Source: Aquabacter sp040049275
Lineage (GTDB): Bacteria > Pseudomonadota > Alphaproteobacteria > Rhizobiales > Xanthobacteraceae
Reading direction: 5' to 3'
Assembly: GCF_040049275.1 (NCBI RefSeq)
Contig: NZ_JBDZDT010000006.1
Span: 468,635-532,634, forward strand
Length of the DNA stretch: 64,000 nt
The notes beneath the pieces were generated by a model. It made no database searches, was not told the origin of the DNA, and saw only the letters and a program-made list of their open reading frames with translations. A program made the position numbers and the translations under genes. Shown piece after piece: positions 25,249 through 34,354 of the stretch (its first letter is position 1; each line of letters begins with the position of its first letter).

Positions 25249-26574
25249 TCACGGACGGGTCTGGCCGGAGCCGTGGACACGGTATTTGAAAGTGGTGAGT
25301 TGCTCCGCCCCCACCGGCCCGCGCGCATGCATGCGCCCGGTGGCGATGCCGATCTCGGCGCCGAAGCCGAATTCCCCGCCATCGGCGAACTGGGTGGAGG
25401 CATTGTGCAGCACGATGGCCGAATCCACCTCGGTGAGGAAGCGCTGCGCGGCGCCCTCATCCCGTGTGATGATGGAATCGGTGTGGTGCGAGCCGTGGCC
25501 CTCGATATGGGCGATGGCCTCATCGAGGCCGTCCACCACCTTCGCGGAGATGATGGCGTCCTCATATTCGGTGTCCCAGTCCTCGGGCTTTGCCGGCACG
25601 ACGCGGGTGTCCACGGCCTGGGTGGCGTCATCGCCGCGCACCTCGCAGCCCGCGTCCAGCAGCATCGTCACCAGCGGCGCCAGCATCTCGCCGGCGACGG
25701 CGCGGTCCACCAGAAGAGTTTCAGCGGCGCCGCAGATGCCGGTGCGGCGCATCTTGGCGTTGAGCAGCACGGTCTTGGCCATGGCGAGATCCGCCGCCGC
25801 ATGCACATAGACATGCACGATGCCGTCGAGATGGGCGAAGACCGGCACCCGCGCCTCCGCCTGCACGCGGCCCACCAGTCCCTTGCCGCCGCGCGGCACG
25901 ATCACGTCCAGATTGCCGTTGAGCCCCGCCAGCATGGCGCCCACGGCAGCGCGATCCGCGAACGGCACGAACTGCACCGCATCCGCCGGCAGGCCGGCCT
26001 CCACGAGGCCGGAGACGAAGGCGGCATGGATGGCGCCGGAGGACAGGAGGCTGTCCGACCCGCCGCGCAGGACCACCGCATTGCCGGCCCGCACGCACAA
26101 GGCCGCCGCATCGGCAGTCACGTTCGGGCGGCTCTCATAGATCACACCGATGACGCCGAGCGGCGTGCGCACGCGCTCGATCAGCAGGCCGTTGGGCCGC
26201 GTCCAGCTCTCGGTGACGGCCCCGACCGGGTCCGCAAGGCCCGCCACCATGTCCACCCCGGCCGCGATGCCCTCGATGCGCTTCTCGTCCAAAGCGAGGC
26301 GGTCGAGAAACGCCGTGCTCATGCCGTCGGCGCGGGCGCGGGCGAGGTCTTCATCATTGGCGGCGAGGATGGCGGGCGCGGCGGCGCGGATGGCGGCAGC
26401 GGCAGCCTTGAGCGCCTGCGTCTTCATATCAGCGCTTGCGAGGCCCAGGGAGCGGGATGCGGCGCGGGCGCGGCGGCCCAATTCGACCATATAGCCGGCC
26501 ACATCCGCAGGCGCAGCCGGCGGCGTGGTGCGCTCGACGAGGGCGGCAGCACGGGCGGCAGTGGACTGGGACAT
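25249..26574 (-). CDS. proA: Glutamate-5-semialdehyde dehydrogenase (gamma-glutamyl phosphate reductase)
   Basis: 441 residues from the ATG at 26574 (AAGAGAG site upstream); the frame continues to 26628 but that part is less likely. NADPH-dependent reduction of gamma-glutamyl phosphate in proline synthesis. The catalytic Cys is in RRTGICGAAETLLVD, and the LGVIGVIYESRPNVTADAAALC and GNAVVLRGGSDS motifs are typical. It lies immediately after proB in the same direction, so the two form one proBA unit. Confidence 0.95.
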   Translation of the reverse strand: MSQSTAARAAALVERTTPPAAPADVAGYMVELGRRARAASRSLGLASADMKTQALKAAAAAIRAAAPAILAANDEDLARARADGMSTAFLDRLALDEKRIEGIAAGVDMVAGLADPVGAVTESWTRPNGLLIERVRTPLGVIGVIYESRPNVTADAAALCVRAGNAVVLRGGSDSLLSSGAIHAAFVSGLVEAGLPADAVQFVPFADRAAVGAMLAGLNGNLDVIVPRGGKGLVGRVQAEARVPVFAHLDGIVHVYVHAAADLAMAKTVLLNAKMRRTGICGAAETLLVDRAVAGEMLAPLVTMLLDAGCEVRGDDATQAVDTRVVPAKPEDWDTEYEDAIISAKVVDGLDEAIAHIEGHGSHHTDSIITRDEGAAQRFLTEVDSAIVLHNASTQFADGGEFGFGAEIGIATGRMHARGPVGAEQLTTFKYRVHGSGQTRP

Positions 26575-26678
26575 GGCACAACTCTCTTGAACACGGCCGG
26601 GCATCGGCTCTTGAGCCACCTTTACCACCCCATGCCCCAGCGGGACAGCGGGCGACGGGTGGAACCTTATATGGGGCG

Positions 26679-27809
26679 CTATTTGGCGCCCACCACCATG
26701 TCGTCGCGATGGACCATCTCGGCGCGGCCCGACACGCCGAGGATATTCTCGATCTCGGTCGTGCCGCGGCCGACGATGCGCTCCGCATGGTCGCTGTCAT
26801 AGGCGACGAGCCCGCGCCCCACCTCGGCCCCGTCCGGGCCGCGCAGCAACACCGCATCGCCGCGCTCGAACAGGCCCTCGACACGGGTGACGCCCGCCGG
26901 CAGCAGGCTCGCCCCGCGCCGCAGCGCCGCCACGGCCCCGGCATCGAGATGCAGCACGCCCCGCGGCTCCAGCGCTCCGCCGATCCACGCCTTGCGGGCG
27001 CGGGCGGGGGTGGCGCCGGTGAGGAACCACGTGCAGCGCCCGCCCTCCTGGATGGCGCGCAGGGGATTCTTCCCGTGGCCGGAGGCGATGACCATGTGGG
27101 TGCCGGCGGAGGTGGCGATCTTGCCCGCCTCGATCTTGGTGCGCATGCCGCCGCGCGACAGTTCCGAGCCGGCGGCCCCCGCCATGCCCTCGATCTCGGC
27201 GGTGATGCGCGGCACCACGGGAATGTGCTTCGCTTCCGGGTCTTGCGCCGGCGGGGCGGTGTAGAGCCCGTCAATGTCCGAGAGCAGCACCAGGAGGTCC
27301 GCGCTCGCCATGGTGGCGACGCGGGCGGCGAGGCGGTCATTGTCGCCGTAGCGGATCTCCGAGGTCGCGACCGTGTCGTTCTCATTGATCACCGGCACGG
27401 CGCGATAATCCATCAGCCGCGCCAAAGTGGAGCGGGCATTGAGGTATCGGCGGCGCTCCTCGGTATCGCCCAGCGTCAGGAGGATCTGGCCGGCGGTGAT
27501 TTCCTCGTGCGCCAGTGCCTCCGCCCAGGTGCGGGCGAGCGCGATCTGCCCCACGGCGGCGGCGGCCTGGCTGTCCTCCAGCTTGAGCGGGCCCTTCGGC
27601 AGCGAGAGCACGGTGCGCCCGAGTGCGATGGCGCCGGACGAGACCACCATGATCTCCTTCCCCTGCCGGTGCAGCGCGCCGATATCCTCCGCCAGCGAGG
27701 TCAGCCAGGCGAGGCGCACCTTCCCGCGCGCGGAATCCACGAGGAGCGCGGAGCCCACCTTGATGACGATGCGGCGGAAATCGGCGAGGGCGGGGGTTCG
27801 GGCAGTCAC
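26679..27809 (-). CDS. proB: Glutamate 5-kinase
   Basis: 376 residues: an amino acid kinase domain (RIVIKVGSALLV; VSSGAIALG; NENDTVATSEIRYGDNDRLAARVA; GGMRTKIEAGKIA) followed by a C-terminal PUA domain (from about residue 275). First step of proline synthesis, usually feedback-inhibited by proline. It starts with a GTG at 27809; no better start is seen. The stop is 105 bases before the proA start. Confidence 0.95.
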   Translation of the reverse strand: MTARTPALADFRRIVIKVGSALLVDSARGKVRLAWLTSLAEDIGALHRQGKEIMVVSSGAIALGRTVLSLPKGPLKLEDSQAAAAVGQIALARTWAEALAHEEITAGQILLTLGDTEERRRYLNARSTLARLMDYRAVPVINENDTVATSEIRYGDNDRLAARVATMASADLLVLLSDIDGLYTAPPAQDPEAKHIPVVPRITAEIEGMAGAAGSELSRGGMRTKIEAGKIATSAGTHMVIASGHGKNPLRAIQEGGRCTWFLTGATPARARKAWIGGALEPRGVLHLDAGAVAALRRGASLLPAGVTRVEGLFERGDAVLLRGPDGAEVGRGLVAYDSDHAERIVGRGTTEIENILGVSGRAEMVHRDDMVVGAK

Positions 27810-27876
27810 GGCTGGGCTTTTTCAGTGAAGCGGGGCCGTCTCGATACTCCAAGAGGGGCGTCAGGAACAGATGGCC

Positions 27877-28269
27877 TCAGACGAAAGCCGGCCTGATGTC
27901 GGTCTGCGCGAAGTCGTTGCCCTTGAAGAGGAGCGGCACATCGTGGGCCTTGGCGACCGCGTAGGACATGCAGTCTCCGAAATTGAGCCGGGCCGCGTGA
28001 CGGCCCTTGCCGAACCGATCGAAGGCATCGGCGGCGAGGCGATACATGGGAAGCGTGAAGTCCACGCAGCGGATCGAGGGCCTGCTCAGCAGGGCCTCTA
28101 GAAACGCATCCGCGTATGCTCCCAGACGCGGAGTCAGCACCAGCTTGATCTCCAGCACGGTGGGCGCAGCAACATAAGCACGTCGGGCACCAATGATTTC
28201 CGTGAAAGCCTCTGCCTCGGGCTCGCCGAGTGCGATGGCGACGATCGCCGAGGTATCCAGCGCGATCAA
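27877..28269 (-). CDS. vapC: VapC-type PIN-domain ribonuclease toxin
   Basis: 130 residues, a single PIN domain. The four acidic metal-binding residues are visible: D5 (ALDTS), E40 (TVLEIK), D99 (NFGDCMSYA) and D119 (KGNDF). The start is a TTG at 28269 whose bases overlap the antitoxin stop (TTGA), so it is translated by coupling. It cleaves RNA when free of its antitoxin. The pair sits between proB and obgE. Confidence 0.9.
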   Translation of the reverse strand: MIALDTSAIVAIALGEPEAEAFTEIIGARRAYVAAPTVLEIKLVLTPRLGAYADAFLEALLSRPSIRCVDFTLPMYRLAADAFDRFGKGRHAARLNFGDCMSYAVAKAHDVPLLFKGNDFAQTDIRPAFV

Positions 28270-28544
28270 ATGGGCAGCCCATTCTCGTCGTACATGTCGC
28301 TGTGATCGGAGGTCGCGCCGGGAACCGCATGCTTTGCCGCCTCGCGAGAAAGCCGCCGCAACGCTTCGATCTCCGCCTTCTGCTCGCGCGTCAGCTCTTC
28401 ATCGGTCGGGACAGGCGGCGCATCCTGGTCAAGACGGCGCAGGGCCCGCACCACCACCTCCGTGGTGGTGACGCCATGCCGCTTCGCCAGCCGCTTGGCG
28501 GTTTCCACCGCCTCGTCGCTGCGGATGTTCAGTTGGCGGGCCAT
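28266..28544 (-). CDS. vapB: VapB-type antitoxin (Rv0623/PSK family)
   Basis: 92 residues: an N-terminal ribbon-helix-helix DNA-binding part (RQLNIRSDEAVETAKRLAKRHGVTTTEVVVRALRR) and a charged C-terminal tail that should wrap the VapC active site (EELTREQKAEIEALRRLS). An AAAGGAG site lies 7 bases before the ATG. It overlaps vapC by 4 bases. A TGCTAGC direct repeat in front of it is a candidate autoregulatory operator. Confidence 0.9.
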   Translation of the reverse strand: MARQLNIRSDEAVETAKRLAKRHGVTTTEVVVRALRRLDQDAPPVPTDEELTREQKAEIEALRRLSREAAKHAVPGATSDHSDMYDENGLPI

Positions 28545-28546
28545 GG

Positions 28547-28577
28547 TGCTAGCTCCTTTACGAAGATGCTAGCATAT
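28547..28577 (-). promoter_or_regulatory. Candidate vapBC promoter/operator
   Basis: Two copies of TGCTAGC (28547-28553 and 28567-28573) with centres 20 bases apart, about two helical turns. The upstream copy is inside the 10-base palindrome ATGCTAGCAT (28566-28575). A TATGCT hexamer at 28572-28577 on the minus strand could be the -10 box. The layout suits repression by VapB dimers. Confidence 0.6.
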
Positions 28578-28582
28578 TTCCC

Positions 28583-29617
28583 TCAAGGCCGCCATTCCGG
28601 CCGGGGTTTGGCCTCGATCTCCGCGGCGCGCGCTGCCTGCACGATATCGAGCAGCATGCGCAGCGCCTCCTGCACCCCCTGCCCCGATTGGGCGGAGAGC
28701 AGCAGCGGCTTCTTCTTCGCGGCGCGCTGGAGCCGCTCCTTCTGCTGCTTCAGCAGTTCCGGCGACAGGGCATCGACCTTGGAGAGCGCCACGATCTCCG
28801 GCTTGTCCTCAAGGTCGTGCCCATAGGCGGCCAGTTCCGCCCGCACGGTCTTGTAGGCTTTGCCCGCATGCTCGGACGTGCCGTCCACCAGATGCAGCAG
28901 GGCGCCGCAGCGGACGATATGGGCGAGGAAGCGGTCACCGATGCCGGCGCCCTCGTGCGCGCCCTCGATCAGGCCGGGAATGTCCGCCAGCACAAATTCG
29001 CGGTCGTCCACCCGCACCACGCCGAGGCCGGGGTGGAGCGTGGTGAAGGGATAGTCCGCAATCTTCGGCTTTGCCGCCGTGGTGGCGGCGAGGAACGTGC
29101 TCTTGCCCGCATTGGGCAGGCCCACGAGGCCGGCATCGGCGATCAGCTTCAGGCGCAGCCAGATCCACTTCTCCTTGCCCTCAAGGCCGGGATTGGCGCG
29201 GCGCGGGGCTTGGTTGGTGGAGGTCTTGAACTGGGCGTTGCCGAAACCGCCGTTTCCGCCTTCCAGCAATTTGATGCGCTGGCCCGCCTCGGTGAGGTCG
29301 GCGAGCACGGTCTCTTCATCCTCGTCGAGGATCTCCGTGCCGGCCGGCACCTTCAGCACGACGTCGGAGCCGCGCGCGCCGGTGCGGTTGGCGCCCATGC
29401 CGTGCTCGCCCTTCTTGGCCTTGAAATGCTGCTGGTAGCGATAGTCGATCAGGGTGTTGAGCCCGTCCACGCACTCGATCCAGACATCGCCCCCGCGCCC
29501 GCCATCGCCACCATTGGGGCCGCCGAACTCGATGAACTTCTCGCGCCGGAACGAGACGCACCCCGCGCCCCCATCGCCGGAGCGCACATAGACCTTGGCT
29601 TGATCGAGGAATTTCAT
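28583..29617 (-). CDS. obgE: Obg family GTPase
   Basis: 344 residues: the glycine-rich Obg fold (about 1-158; GDGGAGCVSFRREKF, GGPNGGDGGRGG) and a G domain with G1 GLPNAGKST, G3 DIPG and G4 SKVD. No C-terminal OCT domain, as in many alphaproteobacteria. Essential GTPase for late 50S ribosome assembly. A proAB-obgE neighbourhood is conserved; here vapBC interrupts it. Confidence 0.96.
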   Translation of the reverse strand: MKFLDQAKVYVRSGDGGAGCVSFRREKFIEFGGPNGGDGGRGGDVWIECVDGLNTLIDYRYQQHFKAKKGEHGMGANRTGARGSDVVLKVPAGTEILDEDEETVLADLTEAGQRIKLLEGGNGGFGNAQFKTSTNQAPRRANPGLEGKEKWIWLRLKLIADAGLVGLPNAGKSTFLAATTAAKPKIADYPFTTLHPGLGVVRVDDREFVLADIPGLIEGAHEGAGIGDRFLAHIVRCGALLHLVDGTSEHAGKAYKTVRAELAAYGHDLEDKPEIVALSKVDALSPELLKQQKERLQRAAKKKPLLLSAQSGQGVQEALRMLLDIVQAARAAEIEAKPRPEWRP

Positions 29618-29669
29618 GGCCTGGAGGTAGACGTGGCGACGCAGGAAGGCAAGGCCGAGCTGCTTCTCC

Positions 29670-30212
29670 TCACGCCTCCAGAAGCGCCGCGATCTTCAGG
29701 ACCGTGTTCCAGTTGCGCCCGGTCCCGCGCAATCCCGCCATCTTGCCCGAAAGCGCATTGCCCAGTTTCGAGCGGCCGATCCCATTGGGAAGCGAGGCGA
29801 AGAGGGCGTGGCCCACCGCCTTCAACTCCTCCCCGTCGACGGCGAGCGCCTGGAGCTTCTCCAGCACCTTCGCCTCGGCCGGCGCCTTCAGCACCAGCAT
29901 GATGAAGCCGCTGGGCGCTGCTTCCGCTGCGGCGGTCATGGGATTGGATTTGATCAGCTTTCCCCAGGTTCCGGCATCGTGCACGAACACCTCGGTCTCA
30001 AGGCCGAAGCGCTCGGAGACCGCTCCGGCGATGCGCGTCTCCAGCGCGGCATTGCCCGCCCCGCCCGCCTCGAACAGCACATTTCCCGATTGCAGCAGCG
30101 TGGAAACATCCGCGAGATCGAGCGCTTCCAACGCATGGCGCAGCTCCGCCATGGAAACCATGGTCTTTCCACCCACGTTCACGCCGCGCAGAAGTGCCAC
30201 CCGCTTGCTCAT
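29670..30212 (-). CDS. DUF1697 family protein
   Basis: 180 residues matching DUF1697: RVALLRGVNVGGKTMVSMAEL near the N terminus, STLLQSGNVLFEA, and the C-terminal PNGIGRSKLGNAL..K..G..GTGRNWNTVLKI. The family is widespread and uncharacterised. I chose the ATG at 30212; a TTG at 30233 is an alternative. It is divergent from priA, whose start is 77 bases away. Confidence 0.88.
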   Translation of the reverse strand: MSKRVALLRGVNVGGKTMVSMAELRHALEALDLADVSTLLQSGNVLFEAGGAGNAALETRIAGAVSERFGLETEVFVHDAGTWGKLIKSNPMTAAAEAAPSGFIMLVLKAPAEAKVLEKLQALAVDGEELKAVGHALFASLPNGIGRSKLGNALSGKMAGLRGTGRNWNTVLKIAALLEA

Positions 30213-30289
30213 GGGCCGAAATATCTCCAACACACTTGGCGCCGTCCAGCCCCTTTGACCTTTCGAGCGCCTTGGACCAAAAGAGGAAC

Positions 30290-32464
30290 ATGAGCCCGCG
30301 CACCGTCGACGTCCTGCTGCCTCTCGGCCTCGACACGCCCTATTCCTACGCCGTCCCCGACGGGCTGGAGCTTCAGCCCGGCGACCTCGTGCATGTGCCG
30401 CTCGGCACCAAGGGAATGGTCGGCTGCGTGTGGCCGGGCGCGGCCAACGGCAAGGCGGTGGACACCGCCAAGATCAAGAGCGTCAAGGCGCTGTTGGATT
30501 ATGAGCGCCTGCCGGCGGACCTCTTAAAGCTCATCGACTGGATGGCAGACTATACCCTCGCGCCCCGAGGGATGGTGTTGCGCATGGCGCTGCGCCACGG
30601 GGAAAGCCCGGGCGTCGCGCGCGAACGGGTGGGCGTACGCGCCACCGGAAAGGTGCCCGGCCGCATGACCGCCGCGCGCCACAAGCTCATGGACCTTCTG
30701 GCGGACGGGTTCGTGCGCGGCAAGGGCGACGCGGCGCGGGAGGCGGGGGTCTCCCCTTCCGTGGTGGACGGCCTCGTGGATGACGGCGCGCTGGAAACCA
30801 TCGTGCTTCCGCCGGAGCCGGCGGCGGAACTCCCCGACCCCACCCATGCCGCGCCGAACCTGTCGTCAATCCAAGAGGCAGCTGCCGCCGCTTTGCGCGC
30901 CGCCGTGGAGGCCCGCGCCTTTTCCGTCCATCTGCTGGATGGCGTGACCGGCTCCGGCAAGACAGAGGTCTATTTCGAGGCGGTGGCGGAGGCGCTGAAG
31001 CAGGGCCGGCAATCGCTCATTCTCCTGCCGGAAATCGCCCTCACCCAGGCCTTCCTCGACCGCTTTACCAAACGCTTCGGCGTGAAGCCGGCGGAATGGC
31101 ATTCAGGCGTCTCCACGCGCCGCCGCGCCCGCATCCTTCAGGGCGTCGCCACGGGCGAGGTCAAGGTGGTGGCCGGCGCCCGCTCGGCCCTGTTCCTGCC
31201 GTTCCGCGATCTCGCTCTCACCATTGTCGATGAGGAGCACGACCCAGCCTATAAGCAGGACGAAGGCGTCGCCTACCATGCCCGCGACATGGCGGTGGTG
31301 CGCGCCCGGCTTGCAGGTGCGCCCATCGTTCTGGCCTCCGCGACCCCTTCCATCGAGACCGAAGTGAATGCGCGGCGCGAGCGCTACCGGCGGCTGGCTT
31401 TGCCCGAGCGGTTCGGCGGCGCCAAGGTGCCGGGGCTTGCTCCCATCGACCTGCGCAAAGAAGGCCCGCCGCGCGGACGCTGGATCGCGCCGCGCCTGGA
31501 AGCCGAGATCAACGAGACCCTGTCCGGCGGCGGGCAGGCACTCCTGTTCCTGAACCGGCGGGGCTATGCGCCCCTCACCCTCTGCCGCTCCTGCGGGCAT
31601 CGCATGCGCTGCCCCTCCTGTTCCGCCTGGCTGGTGGAGCATCGCTTCCGCCGCCGCCTCGCCTGTCACCATTGCGGCTATCAGGCGCCGGTGCCGGAGA
31701 CCTGCCCGAGCTGCGAGGCCAAGGACAGCCTCATCCCCTGCGGCCCCGGCGTCGAGCGGCTTCAGGAGGAGGTGCAGGCGCTGTTCCCGGAGGCGCGCAG
31801 CCTCGTCCTCTCCAGCGACCTCACCGGCGGCGTCGAGCGCATGCGGGCGGAGCTGGAGGCGGTGGCGCGCGGCGAGGTGGATGTGGTGGTGGGCACCCAA
31901 TTGGTGGCCAAGGGCCACAATTTCCCCGGCCTCGCCCTCGTGGGCGTGGTGGATGCCGATGTGGGCCTCGGCCAGGGCGACCCGCGCGCCGCCGAACGCA
32001 CGTTCCAGCTCGTCCATCAGGTCGCCGGGCGCGCGGGACGTGGCGCTGCGGAAGGGCGCGGCTTCATCCAGACCCATATGCCGGAGCACCCGGTGATGAC
32101 AGCTCTGGTAAAAGGCGACCGCGCCGCCTTCTATGAAAGCGAGATCGCGGCGCGTCAGGAGGCGCACCTGCCGCCCTTCGGCCGAATGGCGAGCCTCGTT
32201 GTCTCCGCCACCGACGCACATGCCGCCGAGGCCCATGCCCGGCGCCTTGCCGCCTGCGCACCCATCACGAAGGATGTGCGCGTGCTGGGCCCCGCCGAGG
32301 CGCCGCTCGCCGTGCTGCGCGGGCGCCATCGCTGGCGGCTCCTGGCGCGCGCGCCGCGCAACTTCGACCTGTCCGCCTATCTGCGCGCCTGGCGCGCCGT
32401 GGCGCCGAAGGTCACGGGCAACACGCGCGTCGCCATCGATGTGGACCCGCTGAGCTTCCTGTGA
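30290..32464 (+). CDS. priA: Primosomal replication restart helicase PriA
   Basis: 724 residues from the ATG at 30290 (AGAGG site); the frame upstream to 30194 lies over the DUF1697 start and is not used. N-terminal DNA-binding domain (RTVDVLLPLGLDTPYSYAVPDG), helicase Walker A GVTGSGKTEVYFE, DEEH box in VDEEHDPAYKQDEG, the zinc-binding cysteine cluster (CRSCGHRMRCPSCSAW...CHHCGY...CPSC) and motif VI around HQVAGRAGRG. Reloads replisomes at stalled forks. Confidence 0.95.
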   Translation: MSPRTVDVLLPLGLDTPYSYAVPDGLELQPGDLVHVPLGTKGMVGCVWPGAANGKAVDTAKIKSVKALLDYERLPADLLKLIDWMADYTLAPRGMVLRMALRHGESPGVARERVGVRATGKVPGRMTAARHKLMDLLADGFVRGKGDAAREAGVSPSVVDGLVDDGALETIVLPPEPAAELPDPTHAAPNLSSIQEAAAAALRAAVEARAFSVHLLDGVTGSGKTEVYFEAVAEALKQGRQSLILLPEIALTQAFLDRFTKRFGVKPAEWHSGVSTRRRARILQGVATGEVKVVAGARSALFLPFRDLALTIVDEEHDPAYKQDEGVAYHARDMAVVRARLAGAPIVLASATPSIETEVNARRERYRRLALPERFGGAKVPGLAPIDLRKEGPPRGRWIAPRLEAEINETLSGGGQALLFLNRRGYAPLTLCRSCGHRMRCPSCSAWLVEHRFRRRLACHHCGYQAPVPETCPSCEAKDSLIPCGPGVERLQEEVQALFPEARSLVLSSDLTGGVERMRAELEAVARGEVDVVVGTQLVAKGHNFPGLALVGVVDADVGLGQGDPRAAERTFQLVHQVAGRAGRGAAEGRGFIQTHMPEHPVMTALVKGDRAAFYESEIAARQEAHLPPFGRMASLVVSATDAHAAEAHARRLAACAPITKDVRVLGPAEAPLAVLRGRHRWRLLARAPRNFDLSAYLRAWRAVAPKVTGNTRVAIDVDPLSFL

Positions 32465-32531
32465 CCACTGCGCCGCTTCCAAAAGAGCGGCGATGGCCTA
32501 TCTTGTGCGCGAACCGGAGAGGGAGTTTTCC

Positions 32532-32660
32532 GTGCGCAGTTTCGTTCGCATCGCGCTGGTTGTCGCGCTCGGCCTGTCCGTTTCCGCCTGCGACAAGTGC
32601 GGCAACTGGTTCAAATACGACAGCCCGAAGGCCTGCGGCGCAGAACCCCTGCCGAAATAG
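32532..32660 (+). CDS. Small lipoprotein, 42 residues
   Basis: Starts with a GTG at 32532 after a clear GGAG ribosome site (6-base spacing) and ends at the TAG at 32658-32660. Residues 1-19 form a lipoprotein signal peptide with a VSAC lipobox. The mature peptide is only about 24 residues and contains two more cysteines (CDKCGNWFKYD..., ACGAEPLPK). Function unknown. It lies 67 bases after priA on the same strand. Confidence 0.7.
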   Translation: MRSFVRIALVVALGLSVSACDKCGNWFKYDSPKACGAEPLPK

Positions 32661-32663
32661 CCC

Positions 32664-33341
32664 TCAACCGCACAGAGCCGCCTGGATGTTGCGGCCGGTG
32701 CGCTCGATATGGTCGCGCAGCAGGCGGGTGGCGTCATCCGCCCGCCGCTCGATCATGGCATCGGCGATGGCGGCATGCTCGGCCGGCACATCCCTATCCG
32801 GCATGTGGTCCTTCAGGAAGATACGGCGGTAGCGGTCGCTCTGGTCGTGAAGCGTCTCGCAGAACTGCCGCAGCAGCGGCATGCGGCACGCCGAGATGAG
32901 CTCCGCATGGAAGGCGCGGTGGGCGACCTCCCACGCCTCCTGCTCCTCCACCGAGCGCGAGCCGCGCTTGCAGCGGCCGAGCTGGTGGAGCGTCGAGAGG
33001 ATGCGCCCTTCCCAGGCGGCATCGCCCAGGAGGATCGCTTCGCGCGCCGCAAGGCATTCCAGCTCCACGCGCAGGCGGATGACCTCGGCCAGATTGTCGT
33101 TGGAGACCGGCGCGACGCGGTAGCCACGCTGGTCCACGATCTCCACCAGCCCCTCGCTCTCCAGCCGGCACAGCGCCTCGCGCAGCGGGCTCAAGCTGAC
33201 GCCATAAACAGCGCGCATGCGGTCCAGCACGAGCTTGGCGCCGGGCATCAGCTCGCCGTTCATGATGGAGGCGCGCAGCCGCGTCACGAGGGTCGAGGAG
33301 AGCGTGGCGCCCTGGGTGTCGGCGGTGCGGATGTCTGTCAT
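32664..33341 (-). CDS. GntR family regulator, FCD (FadR/VanR) subfamily
   Basis: 225 residues: a winged helix-turn-helix (about 15-80; GVSLSPLREALCRLESEGLVE) and an all-helical FCD ligand domain with metal-binding His and Asp residues (RLRVELECLAAREAI; AFHAELI; EHAAIADAM). FCD regulators usually repress catabolic genes and are released by a pathway acid. It is followed by an amidohydrolase and the rest of the catabolic module on the other strand, so it probably controls them. Confidence 0.88.
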   Translation of the reverse strand: MTDIRTADTQGATLSSTLVTRLRASIMNGELMPGAKLVLDRMRAVYGVSLSPLREALCRLESEGLVEIVDQRGYRVAPVSNDNLAEVIRLRVELECLAAREAILLGDAAWEGRILSTLHQLGRCKRGSRSVEEQEAWEVAHRAFHAELISACRMPLLRQFCETLHDQSDRYRRIFLKDHMPDRDVPAEHAAIADAMIERRADDATRLLRDHIERTGRNIQAALCG

Positions 33342-33349
33342 GTCCTCGT

Positions 33350-34246
33350 CTACTCGATCGCTCCGAAACCGTAGAGCGCAGCCGGATTGTCCACCAATGC
33401 GAGCCGCTGGGTGGTCTCGTCCGGCAGCCAGAGCGGAATGAGGTCGACTATATCGCCATCATTGGGCATGGGCACAGGGCAGATGGGATGCGGCCAGTTG
33501 CTGCCCCACAGGATGCGGTCCGGCCGTGCCTCCACCACCCGCTCGATCATGGGCAGCATGTCGCGGTGGGGATAGGGCTCGGCGGAGAGGCGGTAGAGGC
33601 TGGCGAGCTTCACATAGCAGCGGTCGGTGTCCAGCAGGCCCATCAGGATCGCGAAGGCCAGCGAGTCCACCCCCTCCCGCCCGTCGATGCGGGCCATGTG
33701 GTCGAGCACGAAGGGGCTCTTGATGGCCTCGAGCCGCGGCGCCACGTCCACCAGCTCGGACGCCTTGTTGAAATGCAGCACCAGATGCCAGCCGAGATCG
33801 CGCGTCTCGTCGGACAGCCGCTCCAGATGGTCGAAGGAAGCGCCGCCACTCACCACCGTGGACATGCGGCACCCGCGCATGCCGCGGCGGTGCATGTCCT
33901 CCAGCTCCGCCCGCGGCAGACCGGACGGGATCACCGCCACACCGCGCAAGGTCCCGGGGCTGCGGTCGAGGGCGTCCAGGGTCGCGCGGTTGTCGGTGCC
34001 GTGCGCCCCGCCATGGACGATCACCGCCCGGTCGATGCCGAGGATGGCATGAAGCTTCTGCAAATCCTCGAAGGTGCAATCCTCCGGCGTGTAGCTGCGC
34101 TTGGGGCTGAAGGGAAAGACCACCTGCGGGCCGAAGACGTGGACATGGGTGTCGCAAGCGCCGCGCGGCATCTTGAAGGCCGGCGTCTTGGTGTTCCGGT
34201 CGGGGGCCGGGCAGGCGTGCATGGGGCGGGCGGCATCAACGCTCAT
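33350..34246 (-). CDS. Amidohydrolase family protein, 2-pyrone-4,6-dicarboxylate hydrolase-like
   Basis: 298 residues of the LigI-type amidohydrolase family: N-terminal metal-site motif ACDTHVHVFGP, a middle LHFNKAS and a C-terminal ILWGSNWPHP motif (the usual metal Asp region). These enzymes open lactones such as 2-pyrone-4,6-dicarboxylate to oxalomesaconate. The partner genes here (HpaH/HpaI type) differ from the LigJ/LigK enzymes of that pathway, so the substrate may be another lactone. It diverges from the binding-protein gene; the region between holds a candidate operator. Confidence 0.8.
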   Translation of the reverse strand: MSVDAARPMHACPAPDRNTKTPAFKMPRGACDTHVHVFGPQVVFPFSPKRSYTPEDCTFEDLQKLHAILGIDRAVIVHGGAHGTDNRATLDALDRSPGTLRGVAVIPSGLPRAELEDMHRRGMRGCRMSTVVSGGASFDHLERLSDETRDLGWHLVLHFNKASELVDVAPRLEAIKSPFVLDHMARIDGREGVDSLAFAILMGLLDTDRCYVKLASLYRLSAEPYPHRDMLPMIERVVEARPDRILWGSNWPHPICPVPMPNDGDIVDLIPLWLPDETTQRLALVDNPAALYGFGAIE

Positions 34247-34354
34247 CAGTCAACCTTTGGCCTTCGGGTGCCTCTGCGTCACCGTCGATCCACGATGGGA
34301 GAGGCACGATCTGATTCATTCATTTGACGACGAAGCCGGGAGGTGTAAATGAAT

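Noticed and set aside
32461..32832. 123-codon plus-strand open frame after priA
   Set aside because: Low-complexity, Arg/Ser-rich, and in a different frame from the 42-residue lipoprotein, which has its own ribosome site and lipobox; it also runs into the antisense of the GntR gene.
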